This document shows positions 45,163 to 53,937 of a DNA stretch of 64,000 nucleotides, piece after piece. Made by a program: the position numbers and the translations under genes. The first letter of the stretch is position 1, and every line of letters begins with the position of its first letter. This stretch comes from JAEXOD01 sp964652025 (GTDB lineage: Bacteria > Bacteroidota > Ignavibacteria > Ignavibacteriales > Melioribacteraceae), in NCBI GenBank assembly GCA_964652025.1, contig CAZYZX010000010.1:83158-147157 (forward strand), read 5' to 3'. The notes beneath the pieces are model-generated. The model was not told the DNA's origin and did not search any database. It saw nothing but the letters and a program-made list of their open reading frames with translations.

Positions 45163-45960
45163 ATGGAACTTACATTTATAATAGCCGTAGCTACTTTAGG
45201 CGGAATGGGATTAATATTTGCAGCTGGATTAGCTGTAGCGGATAAAAAATTAAGAGTAGAAGAAAATCCATTAATAGGAAAAATAAACGATGTGTTGCCT
45301 GGTGCAAACTGTGGTGGTTGTGGTAAAGCTGGTTGTTATGATTTTGCAACTAATGTTGTAGAAGGGAAAGCACCAGTAAACGGTTGCCCAGTTGGTGGAG
45401 AGGATACTGCAAAACTTATTGCAGAAATTATGGGAGTTGATGCGGGTGATACTATTAAAATGGTGCCAAGAATTTTATGCCACGGCGGCAATAGCGAAGC
45501 AGTTAGAAAAGCAGCTGCTTACTATGGTCCTTTAAGCTGCAAAGCAATGGATTTAGTTAGCGGTGGGGATAAACTTTGCTTTTATGGTTGCTTAGGTGGT
45601 GGAGATTGCGTTGATGCTTGTCCTTTTAACGCAATGATAATGGGGGAAAATGGAATACCAAAAGTTATAGAAGATATTTGCACTGGTTGTGGTATGTGCG
45701 TAAAAGCTTGTCCGCGTAATATTATAGAAATGCATCCAATAGATAGAACAGTTTTTGTATTTTGTAAAAATCACGATGACCCCAAAACTAGTAAAGAAGT
45801 TTGTGCAGTTGCGTGCCTTGGTTGTGGAATTTGCGCACGTAATAGCAATGGTGGTGTTGTTATGGATAATAATTTAGGTGTTATAGATTATACTAAGTTA
45901 GATCCGTCAACAATTCCTTTTGAAAAATGTCGAACGGGTGCAATACAAAAGATTAATTGA
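45163..45960 (+). CDS. rnfB: electron transport complex subunit RnfB
   Basis: A 265-residue protein. ATG 45163 is chosen over GTG 45154, because GGAG at 45151-45154 lies eight bases upstream. One N-terminal helix precedes a [4Fe-4S] motif (Cys50, Cys53, Cys58, Cys75), then two ferredoxin-type clusters (Cys139/143/149/153 and Cys173/176/179/183) and a further Cys group (201, 214, 218, 221, 224). RnfB is the ferredoxin entry point. The extra C-terminal cluster gives more iron-sulfur centres than the minimal form. Last gene of the operon, closed by a strong terminator. Confidence 0.95.
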   Translation: MELTFIIAVATLGGMGLIFAAGLAVADKKLRVEENPLIGKINDVLPGANCGGCGKAGCYDFATNVVEGKAPVNGCPVGGEDTAKLIAEIMGVDAGDTIKMVPRILCHGGNSEAVRKAAAYYGPLSCKAMDLVSGGDKLCFYGCLGGGDCVDACPFNAMIMGENGIPKVIEDICTGCGMCVKACPRNIIEMHPIDRTVFVFCKNHDDPKTSKEVCAVACLGCGICARNSNGGVVMDNNLGVIDYTKLDPSTIPFEKCRTGAIQKIN

Positions 45961-45976
45961 TATTAAATGCATTTAT

Positions 45977-46009
45977 AAAAATGCTGCCAAGTATGGCAGC
46001 ATTTTTTTT
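45977..46009. terminator. intrinsic terminator after the Rnf operon
   Basis: ATGCTGCCA / TGGCAGCAT with loop AGTA, A-run before and seven-T run after. On the other strand it would also follow the broken gene whose stop is at 46008-46010, so it may work both ways. Confidence 0.9.
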
Positions 46010-46416
46010 AATTAAGCAAATGTTTTTTAGTTTTTGTAGCAGTGTTTTGGATGTAATTAAATCCTTTACCATTATCTTCGTAACGGAATTTGCTTGAAAT
46101 AGCAACTAAATTTTCGGATAATTTATTTAATTCTTCTAAAGCATTTGCTACTTGTTGAATGCCTTCTGCAGATTGATTTATAACGGAATTTTAGATAATC
46201 CAAAAAGCTTGTTAAAGTTACATTAAAATCACCTTTTCCTAATTCTGCTAATTCCCGTTTTTTTGCAGTACATGGTGATACTATTAAGATTTTATGATAC
46301 TTATATTTAGGATAAAACTCTTTAATTAGTTTAATAGTATGCATCATGGGGCTATCTGCTGGTGCTAAATACTTTAAAAGCTCTGGTTTGTAAATTTCGC
46401 AATAAGTTACAATAGC
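46008..46416 (-). pseudogene. remnant: [FeFe]-hydrogenase H-cluster domain fragment joined out of frame to a chemoreceptor C-terminus
   Basis: Read on the minus strand, 46416-46188 gives AIVTYCEIYKPELLKYLAPA, then DSPMMHTIKLIKEFY and ILIVSPCTAKKREL, which match the [FeFe]-hydrogenase large-subunit C-terminal domain (P-x-x-x-x-Y-x-E-x-Y-x-P-E-L, S-P-M and P-C-x-A-K-K-x-E). An in-frame stop sits just upstream (46417-46419). Near 46186 the frame is lost, and a different frame runs on as NQSAEGIQQVANALEELNKL and ENLVAISSKFRY to a stop at 46008-46010, the typical end of a methyl-accepting chemotaxis protein. One ancestral gene with an internal deletion is the simplest reading: a redox or hydrogen-sensing chemoreceptor. 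Two separate genes brought together is the alternative. Confidence 0.7.
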
Positions 46417-46608
46417 TTATAATTTATTGTTAAGTGTATATTAAAATAACTTAAAAATAGGTTAATGTAAGCTAAATATATAAATAAGCAACAACAAGTA
46501 ATAAATAGATTACTTAAATTAACTTGATTAAGTAGGTTATTTATATTATTTTTAATGTAAACAATATATTTTATTATCTCTTAATATTTTATAATACCAA
46601 GGTAAATT
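46417..46608. other. AT-rich gap between broken sensor gene and second methyltransferase
   Basis: These 192 nt hold no coding sequence that I can support. They contain the imperfect inverted repeat at 46501-46544 and the ribosome-binding site AAGG at 46599-46602, six bases before the GTG start. The missing 5' part of the broken sensor gene would have been here. Confidence 0.5.
46501..46544. repeat. imperfect 17-bp inverted repeat upstream of a methyltransferase gene
   Basis: ATAAATAGATTACTTAA (46501-46517) pairs at 14 of 17 positions with the reverse complement of 46528-46544, across a 10-nt spacer. It ends 64 nt before the methyltransferase start. It could be an operator for control of the restriction-modification genes, but no controller protein gene is seen. 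Confidence 0.35.
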
Positions 46609-47484
46609 GTGTTACAACATATAGTTAGTAAGAAAAAAATATTTGAACAACTAAAAGATAATGCAAAGGATAATATATTTTACAATGATGAGCAAGTTTT
46701 AATATATAATGATAATGTATTAAATAGTAACTGTTTACCAAAAAATTCAGTTGATTTAATTGTTACTTCGCCACCGTATAATGTGGGGATTGAATATAAA
46801 TCGAATGATGATGATTTAAGTTATAAAGAATACTTGGAATTTTCTTACCAATGGATTAATAATTGTTATAATTGGGCAAGTGACCAAGCTCGTTTCTTAT
46901 TAAACATACCCTTAGATAAAAATAAGGGTGGGCACCATCCTGTAGGTGCGGATTTAACACAAATTGCATTAAAAGCTGGTTGGAAATACCATTCTACTAT
47001 TGTTTGGAATGAAGGGAATATCTCTCGAAGAACAGCATGGGGTTCGTGGTTATCAGCTTCTGCACCTTATGTAATTGCCCCAGTTGAATTAATTTTAATA
47101 CTTTATAAAAATGATTGGAAAAAAACTACTGGAAGCAAAAGGAGTAATATTACTAAAGAAGAATTTATGAATTGGACAAATGGTTTGTGGACATTTTCGG
47201 GAGAAAGTAAAAAAAGGATAGGACATCCAGCGCCATTTCCACGTGAATTACCCAAAAGATGCATAAAGTTATTTTCATATATTGATGATATTGTTTTAGA
47301 CCCGTTTTTAGGAAGTGGTACAACTTTAATAGAAGCTAGTCTAAATAAACGTTTTGGGATAGGCATTGAATTAAATAAAGATTATTGCGAGATTGCTAAA
47401 AAAAGATTACTAATAGAAACTTTGCCTAATATTACAAAAATTGATTTTGACGATACTTTAGATGAATATAATATAACAGCATAA
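46609..47484 (+). CDS. site-specific DNA methyltransferase, beta class (second system)
   Basis: A 291-residue enzyme with TSPPYNVGIEY (SPPY at residues 54-57) near the N-terminus and DPFLGSGTTLIEA near the C-terminus, again the beta-class order. The GTG start at 46609 is supported by AAGG six bases upstream, and no early ATG exists. AWGSWLSASAPYVI and GLWTFSGESKKRIGHPAPFP are typical blocks of this methyltransferase group. The methylated base may be N4-cytosine or N6-adenine. It differs clearly from the enzyme at 7.2 kb. An HNH nuclease gene follows 35 nt later, making a second restriction-modification unit. Confidence 0.9.
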   Translation: MLQHIVSKKKIFEQLKDNAKDNIFYNDEQVLIYNDNVLNSNCLPKNSVDLIVTSPPYNVGIEYKSNDDDLSYKEYLEFSYQWINNCYNWASDQARFLLNIPLDKNKGGHHPVGADLTQIALKAGWKYHSTIVWNEGNISRRTAWGSWLSASAPYVIAPVELILILYKNDWKKTTGSKRSNITKEEFMNWTNGLWTFSGESKKRIGHPAPFPRELPKRCIKLFSYIDDIVLDPFLGSGTTLIEASLNKRFGIGIELNKDYCEIAKKRLLIETLPNITKIDFDDTLDEYNITA

Positions 47485-47519
47485 GAATTTAACAAAAATA
47501 AAACTAAAATTATTGGCTT

Positions 47520-48104
47520 ATGGCAAAGATAGTTCAAAAAGAGTTGGTTAAAATTTTTTTTATTAATAATCCCAATAGAGAAATCAAACATCCAGAAATA
47601 GTTGACTGGGTAACATCTGAATACGAAAAATTAACCAACAAAAAGTTTAGGGATCCTGATAGGGCAATCCGCTCTTTATACCAAGAAGGGTTTTTAATAA
47701 AAGTAAATAAGGGAGTTTATAAATATAACCCCGATTTAGTAAAAAATATAGATTTGGAAGAATTTACTGAAAAACAAAAGCTGGAAATACTACAAAGGGA
47801 TGGTTATAAATGTGTAATTTGTGGTAAAGGTTTAGCTGAGGGGGTAGAGTTACATATTGATCATATAAAACCAAAATTTTTAGGTGGAAAAGCTACAATT
47901 GAAAATGGGCAAACATTATGTTCCCAACATAATTTATTAAAAAAAAATTTAAAACAAACTGAAACTGGTAAAAAGATGTTTATTAGATTATATGAACTAT
48001 CTAAAGCAGAGGGGGAAGAGCAGTTATCAAAGTTTTGTGAAGAAGTTTTAGAATTATATGAAAAATATAACATTAATGGTCATATTAAGTGGCAAAAGAA
48101 ATAG
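47520..48104 (+). CDS. HNH endonuclease with N-terminal winged-helix-like region, probable restriction enzyme
   Basis: A 194-residue protein. Residues 1-80 look like a helical DNA-binding region (IVDWVTSEYEKLTNKKFRDP, then RAIRSLYQEGFLIKVNKGVY, a wing-like turn). Residues 95-145 form the HNH module: CVICGKGL, then LHIDHIKPKFLGG and NGQTLCSQHN, with CxxC and CxxH zinc positions. The tail is helical. It lies 35 nt after the methyltransferase gene and is the likely restriction partner; a homing-type nuclease is less likely given this context. The target sequence is unknown. Confidence 0.75.
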   Translation: MAKIVQKELVKIFFINNPNREIKHPEIVDWVTSEYEKLTNKKFRDPDRAIRSLYQEGFLIKVNKGVYKYNPDLVKNIDLEEFTEKQKLEILQRDGYKCVICGKGLAEGVELHIDHIKPKFLGGKATIENGQTLCSQHNLLKKNLKQTETGKKMFIRLYELSKAEGEEQLSKFCEEVLELYEKYNINGHIKWQKK

Positions 48105-48269
48105 CTTAAGATAAATCCATTAATATTTACATAAAATAAATTTCTTTTCTAATTTTTTCAAACTAATTATTTATCTTTAAATTATAATTATTGTTTAATA
48201 AGCCAAACCTTTTTAATTTTCATACGTCTAATTTATATTAAATTTTTTTCCAATTTTTAAGGAGAAGTG

Positions 48270-51200
48270 ATGAAGAAAATAATATTGTTTGTTTTATTTA
48301 CGGCACTTTTGCTAAATGCCCAAAATAAGGATAAAAAAGACTCTGTAAATACAGGATTATTTAGCCAGTTAAAGTGGCGCAGTGTTGGGCCAGCCTTAAC
48401 AAGCGGCAGAATTGCAGACTTTGCAGTTAACCCCAAAAATAATAGCGAGTATTATGTGGCTGTTGCAAGTGGTCATGTTTGGAAAACCACAAATAGAGGA
48501 GTAACATTTGAACCAGTGTTTGATAACTATGGTGCTTACTCGATAGGTTGTGTAGCAATGGATCCTAACAATAATAATGTTGTATGGATAGGTACAGGTG
48601 AAAATAATCATCAACGAGCTTTAGGCTATGGCAATGGAGTATATAAAACTACCGATGGTGGAAAATCTTGGAAAAATATGGGATTAAAAGAAAGCCGTCA
48701 AATAGGTGGTATAGTAATAGACCCACGAAACAGCAATATTGTTTTTGTAGCTGCCGAAGGCTCTGTTTGGGGACCGGGTGGTGAGCGCGGGCTTTATAAA
48801 ACTATAGATGGTGGTAAAACTTGGGTAAAAGTATTAAATATTAGCGAGCACACAGGGGTAAATAATATAATATATGACCCACTCAATCCAGATGTTATGT
48901 ATGCAACAACGGAACAAAGAAGGCGTCACGTGTTTACTAAAATTGGCGGGGGACCGGAATCGGCAGTTTATAAAAGTTATGATGCGGGTGCTACATGGGA
49001 AAAAATAATGACAGGTTTGCCAAGTGTAGATATAGGCGGAATGGGTATTGCTATATCTCCAGCTAACCCGGATATACTTTACTTAATTGTTGAAGCAGCA
49101 GAGAATAAAGGTGGATTTTTCCGTTCAACAAATCGCGGCGCAACATGGGAAAAAATGAGTGATTACACTTCTAGTGGGCAATATTTTAACGAAATATATT
49201 GTGACCCCAAAAATACAGATGTTGTGTACTCGTTAGAAGTTGTTTCTAAAGTAACATTTGATGCGGGTAAAACTTGGAAAAACTTAAGTGTAAAAGATAG
49301 ACACGTTGATGACCACGCAATGTGGATTAACCCCAACGATACCAAAAACTTTTTAATTGGCGGAGATGGTGGTATTTACGAAACTTTTGATGGTGGAGAA
49401 ACTTACGATTTTAAGGAAAATTTACCAGTAACACAATTTTATAGAGTTGCAACAGATAACAGCTTGCCATTTTACTACATTTATGGTGGAACGCAAGATA
49501 ATAACAGTTTAGGTGGTCCATCCCAAACGTTAAATAGTGATGGTATTGTTAACAGTGATTGGATTTTTACAAACGGTGGTGATGGTTTTTGGAGTGCAAT
49601 AGACCCAGAAAATCCAGATATAGTTTATGCAGAATCCCAATATGGTGGGATGGTAAGATTTGATAGAAAAAGTGGTGAAGCTATTGATATAAGACCAGAG
49701 CCGCGTAAAGGTGAATTAACTTATAAATGGAATTGGGATACACCATTATTTATTAGTCATTTTAATAACAAAAGACTTTATACTGCTGCAAATAAAGTTT
49801 TTAGAAGTGATGACCGCGGCGATACTTGGCAAGTTATAAGCGATGATTTAACTGCACAAATTGACCGCAATACATGGAAAGTTATGGACAAATATTGGAG
49901 CATTGATGCAGTTGCAAAAGATAAATCCACTTCGCTTTATGGTACAATTGTTTCTTTGGCAGAGTCTCCTGTTAAAGAAAACTTACTTTACGCTGGAACA
50001 GATGATGGACTAATACAGGTTACAGAAGACCAAAAAACGTGGCGCAAAATAGATAAATTCCCAGGAATTCCAGAAAATACTTATGTTAGTGATATATGCC
50101 CATCCAAGTTTGATGAAAATATTGTTTTTGCTTCATTTAATAATACGTTAAGAGATGACTTTAAACCTTATTTATTAAAAAGTACAGATAAAGGGCGAAC
50201 ATGGAAATCAATTTCATCTAATTTACCAGCAAATGGCGCAGTGCACACAATAGAGCAAGATTTTATAAATCCAGATTTATTATTTGTTGGAACAGAATTT
50301 AGCTTTTTTGTAAGCACAGATGGCGGCGAAAATTGGATTCCATTAAAAGCTGGGTTACCTGATATACCGGTAAGAGATATCAGCATTCAAAAGCGTGAAA
50401 ATGATTTAGTTATAGCAACCTTTGGGCGGGGATTTTATGTGTTAGATAATTATTCTCCATTGCGTTATGTTAACAAAAAATTATTAGATAAAGATGCAGA
50501 AATATTCCCCATTAAAGATGCTTTGATGTTTATTAAAGCGTATTCGGGTGGTTCGTTTGGTTCAACATATTATACAGCACCAAATCCAGAGTTTGGAGCC
50601 GTATTCACATATTATATTAAAGATGTACCAAAAACACTAAAGCAAGAAAGAAAAGAGCTTGAGAAAAAGTTATTTAACGAAAGTAAGCCAATTCCAATGC
50701 CAAGCGATAGTTTATTGCTATTGGAAAAAGAAGAAGTTGCACCATATTTAGTTTTTACAATATATGATGAAAGTGGTAACGAGATTAAAAAAATAAATAC
50801 CCCAGCAAGCAAAGGTATAAACAAAGTTGTGTGGGATTTAACCTATACAAACTTATCTCCAGTTACTAAAGTAGAAAAATATGACCCAGTAGCAAAACAA
50901 AGTGCAAGCTTTTTGGTAATGCCCGGTAAGTATAAAGTAGATTTAAGCATGGTTACCAGAAATGGAGTTAAAAAACTTGTAGAACCCGTTGAATTTAACG
51001 CTGTTCCATTACGTAATACTACACTACCAGCAAGTAGCAGAGAAGAAATGGTTGCATTCCAAAAGCAATCTTACGAATTAGCTAGAAAAATTTGGGGTGC
51101 TAACAGATTTATTGGTGAATTAAATGCTAAAATTTTAGCTATTAGGCAAGTGCTAACTACAACACCTTTAGCAACCGAAAGCATGATTAAAAAAGCTAAT

Positions 51201-51506
51201 GATATTTATTTAGAATTAAGTGCAATTTCTAGAAAATTTGAACGTCAATCTGATAGACCAAGTGCAGAAGAAAATCCACCTTCACCAGTTACTATTAACG
51301 AAAGGCTTGGTACTTTAATTTATACCCATTGGCGCTCTACAGCAAATATAACCAATAACGAAAAAGTTGCTTACTCAATTTTAAGCGAAGAATTTCCACC
51401 ATTATATAATAGATTAGTAGAAATTTATGAAAAAGAGATTAAGCAGTTAGAAAGTGAATTGGAAAAAATTAAAGCACCTTATACACCAGGTAGAATAATG
51501 TACTAA
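48270..51506 (+). CDS. secreted BNR/sortilin-type propeller protein
   Basis: A 1078-residue protein. ATG 48270 has GGAG five bases upstream and is preferred over GTG 48267. The signal peptide ends near LLLNAQ. Residues 35-740 contain many BNR/Asp-box repeats (GVYKTTDGGKSW, GLYKTIDGGKTW, SAVYKSYDAGATWEK, KSTDKGRTWKS, VSTDGGENW), which build one or two beta-propellers, as in VPS10/sortilin-like and exo-glycosidase folds. Residues 790-1079 are a sandwich followed by helices (ending GRIMY) seen in many Bacteroidota homologues of about 1000 residues. No sialidase FRIP motif is seen, so hydrolase activity is not claimed. No type IX tail is present. A terminator follows. Confidence 0.8.
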   Translation: MKKIILFVLFTALLLNAQNKDKKDSVNTGLFSQLKWRSVGPALTSGRIADFAVNPKNNSEYYVAVASGHVWKTTNRGVTFEPVFDNYGAYSIGCVAMDPNNNNVVWIGTGENNHQRALGYGNGVYKTTDGGKSWKNMGLKESRQIGGIVIDPRNSNIVFVAAEGSVWGPGGERGLYKTIDGGKTWVKVLNISEHTGVNNIIYDPLNPDVMYATTEQRRRHVFTKIGGGPESAVYKSYDAGATWEKIMTGLPSVDIGGMGIAISPANPDILYLIVEAAENKGGFFRSTNRGATWEKMSDYTSSGQYFNEIYCDPKNTDVVYSLEVVSKVTFDAGKTWKNLSVKDRHVDDHAMWINPNDTKNFLIGGDGGIYETFDGGETYDFKENLPVTQFYRVATDNSLPFYYIYGGTQDNNSLGGPSQTLNSDGIVNSDWIFTNGGDGFWSAIDPENPDIVYAESQYGGMVRFDRKSGEAIDIRPEPRKGELTYKWNWDTPLFISHFNNKRLYTAANKVFRSDDRGDTWQVISDDLTAQIDRNTWKVMDKYWSIDAVAKDKSTSLYGTIVSLAESPVKENLLYAGTDDGLIQVTEDQKTWRKIDKFPGIPENTYVSDICPSKFDENIVFASFNNTLRDDFKPYLLKSTDKGRTWKSISSNLPANGAVHTIEQDFINPDLLFVGTEFSFFVSTDGGENWIPLKAGLPDIPVRDISIQKRENDLVIATFGRGFYVLDNYSPLRYVNKKLLDKDAEIFPIKDALMFIKAYSGGSFGSTYYTAPNPEFGAVFTYYIKDVPKTLKQERKELEKKLFNESKPIPMPSDSLLLLEKEEVAPYLVFTIYDESGNEIKKINTPASKGINKVVWDLTYTNLSPVTKVEKYDPVAKQSASFLVMPGKYKVDLSMVTRNGVKKLVEPVEFNAVPLRNTTLPASSREEMVAFQKQSYELARKIWGANRFIGELNAKILAIRQVLTTTPLATESMIKKANDIYLELSAISRKFERQSDRPSAEENPPSPVTINERLGTLIYTHWRSTANITNNEKVAYSILSEEFPPLYNRLVEIYEKEIKQLESELEKIKAPYTPGRIMY

Positions 51507-51529
51507 AATAAAGTAAATATATTTGTAGC

Positions 51530-51560
51530 AAAAGCCCTTGTTTAAAACAAGGGCTTTTTT
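51530..51560 (+). terminator. intrinsic terminator after the BNR protein gene
   Basis: AAAAGCCCTTG / CAAGGGCTTTTTT with a short AT loop; T-run at the end. It lies 23 nt after the stop. Confidence 0.9.
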
Positions 51561-51664
51561 ATTTAAGTGTAAAATAATTTGATATATAAAAATAAATTAA
51601 ATTTAATTATATTTGTATTTTATAAGAAAAAATCTTATGATACTAACCGTAAAAAGAGGAAACG

Positions 51665-52600
51665 ATGTTTAGAAAAATAAATATATTATTAATTTTATTT
51701 ATAACCCAAATAATTAATGCACAAAATGTATACGAGTTTTTAAGGTTAGATACAAGCCCACGAGCAGCAGCTATGGCTGGCAGTTTTGTTGCAAATTATG
51801 ATGACCCTAATGTAATTTTTTATAATCCGGCGGGAGTAGCAACTCAGCAGGAAAGCCCTGTTTCGTTTTCTTTTTTAAAGCATGTATTGGATATTAATTC
51901 CGCAAGTATTTCTGGCTCTACTTATTTAGAAGGTTACGGACGTTTTGCTGCGGGTATAACATACATAAATTACGGTAAATTTGATAAAGCAAACAAATTT
52001 GGCGATAGAACGGGTGAGTTTGGTGCTAGTGATATAGCTTTACTTTTAGGTTATGCTGGTACTATTGACGAGGATTTTTATTATGGCGCAAATGTTAAAT
52101 TTATTTATTCTGGTATTGATGATAAAACTAGTACAGGTATTGCTTTAGATTTGGGTTTGCAATATTTAATGACAGATAAAAAATTAAGTTTTGGTTTTTC
52201 GGTTTTAAATGTTGGTAAGCAATTATCTTCTTATGTAAGTTCTAAGGAAGATTTACCTTTGGATATACGTTTTGGTGTAATGAAGGAATTGGAAAAGACC
52301 CCATTTACATTTGCATTAACATTTAATAGACTTGCCGATAAATACGATACATTTGGAGAAAGATTTAGACAGTTTGTTTTTGGTGCTGAAATTAGAATTA
52401 GCAAGCCATTAAAATTAAGAGTTGGTTACGATAACGATAAGAGAAAAGAATTAAAAATTGGTTCATCTACTGGATTAGCTGGCATTAGCTTAGGTTTTGG
52501 TGTTACAATTAAAGAGTATATTTTCGATTACTCTTATTCATCGTTAGGTGAAATTGGTGGAATGCACAGAATAGGTGTTTCTACTACTTTTTTAAAGTAA
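51665..52600 (+). CDS. PorV/PorQ family protein, PorQ-like
   Basis: A 311-residue protein with a signal peptide ending near IINAQ. It has the family opening LRLDTSPRAAAMAGSFVANY followed by DDPNVIFYNPAG, then barrel strands, and it ends with DYSYSSLGEIGGMHRIGVS, close to the end of type IX PorQ proteins. PorQ and PorV are outer-membrane barrels that serve type IX cargo handling, with PorV binding the sorting tail. Given the three tail-bearing proteins in this window, a type IX role is reasonable, though paralogues of unknown role are frequent in this phylum. It converges, 5 nt apart, on the TPR gene. Confidence 0.75.
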   Translation: MFRKINILLILFITQIINAQNVYEFLRLDTSPRAAAMAGSFVANYDDPNVIFYNPAGVATQQESPVSFSFLKHVLDINSASISGSTYLEGYGRFAAGITYINYGKFDKANKFGDRTGEFGASDIALLLGYAGTIDEDFYYGANVKFIYSGIDDKTSTGIALDLGLQYLMTDKKLSFGFSVLNVGKQLSSYVSSKEDLPLDIRFGVMKELEKTPFTFALTFNRLADKYDTFGERFRQFVFGAEIRISKPLKLRVGYDNDKRKELKIGSSTGLAGISLGFGVTIKEYIFDYSYSSLGEIGGMHRIGVSTTFLK

Positions 52601-52605
52601 TAGAG

Positions 52606-53751
52606 TTAATTTTTATAGGGTGTTTTTAAGTATTTTTTTGCACTATTTTGGGCATCCGCAAAGTCATCACAATCTAAAACAGCTTCGTAAAGTTCAACTG
52701 CTTTTTTCCTATTCCCGGTAGCGTCGTAGCACATTCCTAAATAAAGCAAAGTATTAACCTTAAAATTAGTATCACCTTTTTTATCAACTGCATAAGATAA
52801 TTTTTTACTTTCCTCAAAAAGGGGAATAGCATCTGCAAAATTATTAGTAATGTAACTTATAAAACCTAAATGATAATAAGCTTCCCGTTTTGTTCGCGTG
52901 CCATATCCGGGTTTATTTTGCTCACATTTAGCTAAAATATCACTAAAAAGCTTTTTTGCTTCAGTATAATTTTGCATACTTACCAAAATACGTCCTTTGT
53001 ATTTTTGGAAAGCTGGATTATTGGGGAATTTGCTTAATAGACCGTTTATAATTTCTAAAGCTTTTTTATTGTTTCTTTCATACTGATAATAAATTCCAGC
53101 CAAAAAGAACCTTGTTTCGTATTTAGCAAACTTTCCTTTTTCTGCAACGTAGTTAAGCTGTTTTAAGCCAAGCTCTTTATTCCCTTTTGGGAATAATGAA
53201 ACAATTGGTTTGATAACCGGATATCTTTGAGGAATAAAATCTATATAATAATTATATATACCAAATCCTAATTGAACGTCTATATTATTTGGATTTGCTT
53301 TATATGCTGCATTTATTAATGGTAAAGCTTCTTTGCCATCTAAAGCAGCTTTTAACCAACTTTCTCTATATGTGTATAATCTTCCTCTAAAACCAAGTGC
53401 ACCACCCTTAAAAAAAAGTGCTTCGGAATTATTTGGGTTTTTATCTAATAAATCATCGCAATAATCTATTACTTTTTCAATTTTTTCTGAAAAGATATCA
53501 TCATATCTTTCATTCATTACATCGGGCATAATTTTCCACCAAACTATCATGGCATCAAAAAAATATCCTGCTGCACTTTTTGGATACTCTTTTGTTACTA
53601 TCTTAAATGTGTTTTCTGCATCTGTGTACTTTAAATTATATATATGTTCAATTCCTACGTTAATTAGGGAATCGAAGCGCGCATTTTGCCCAAATATTGG
53701 TAAATTAAATAAGAGAATTACAAATAATACTTTTATAATCTGTTTTATCAT
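52606..53751 (-). CDS. secreted tetratricopeptide-repeat protein
   Basis: A 381-residue protein with a signal peptide ending near IFGQ and several TPR-like helical pairs along its length (KYTDAENTFKIVTKEYPKSA, YYHLGFISYITNNFADAIPL, TLLYLGMCYDATGNRKKAVE). A central region, RLYTYRESWLKAALDGKEAL and FGIYNYYIDFIPQRYPVI, is less typical and carries aromatic clusters. It is probably periplasmic, acting in protein-protein contacts. It converges on the PorQ-like gene with only 5 nt between the stops. Its upstream region is shared with the divergent YfhO-like gene (186 nt). Confidence 0.75.
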   Translation of the reverse strand: MIKQIIKVLFVILLFNLPIFGQNARFDSLINVGIEHIYNLKYTDAENTFKIVTKEYPKSAAGYFFDAMIVWWKIMPDVMNERYDDIFSEKIEKVIDYCDDLLDKNPNNSEALFFKGGALGFRGRLYTYRESWLKAALDGKEALPLINAAYKANPNNIDVQLGFGIYNYYIDFIPQRYPVIKPIVSLFPKGNKELGLKQLNYVAEKGKFAKYETRFFLAGIYYQYERNNKKALEIINGLLSKFPNNPAFQKYKGRILVSMQNYTEAKKLFSDILAKCEQNKPGYGTRTKREAYYHLGFISYITNNFADAIPLFEESKKLSYAVDKKGDTNFKVNTLLYLGMCYDATGNRKKAVELYEAVLDCDDFADAQNSAKKYLKTPYKN

Positions 53752-53937
53752 TAGTTTTATATAAAATAAGATTAAAAATAAATAAATAAATTTATAAAAC
53801 TCAAGTTAATAATTATTATATTAATTTTTTGCAGTGTATTAATTATGTATGGATTAAAAATCATTTTATAGCTTATGAAATAATTATTTATTATTTTTAA
53901 AGCTTTAAAAAAATATATTAAATTAATAGAGGCATAT

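Noticed and set aside
46123..46347. 74-residue open frame as a separate gene
   Set aside because: Its first part is the middle of a hydrogenase-type domain and its last 20 residues are out-of-frame chemoreceptor sequence; it is part of the broken gene.
48270..51506. Calling the BNR protein a sialidase or other glycosidase
   Set aside because: Asp-box repeats alone show a propeller. The sialidase FRIP motif and catalytic residues are not seen.
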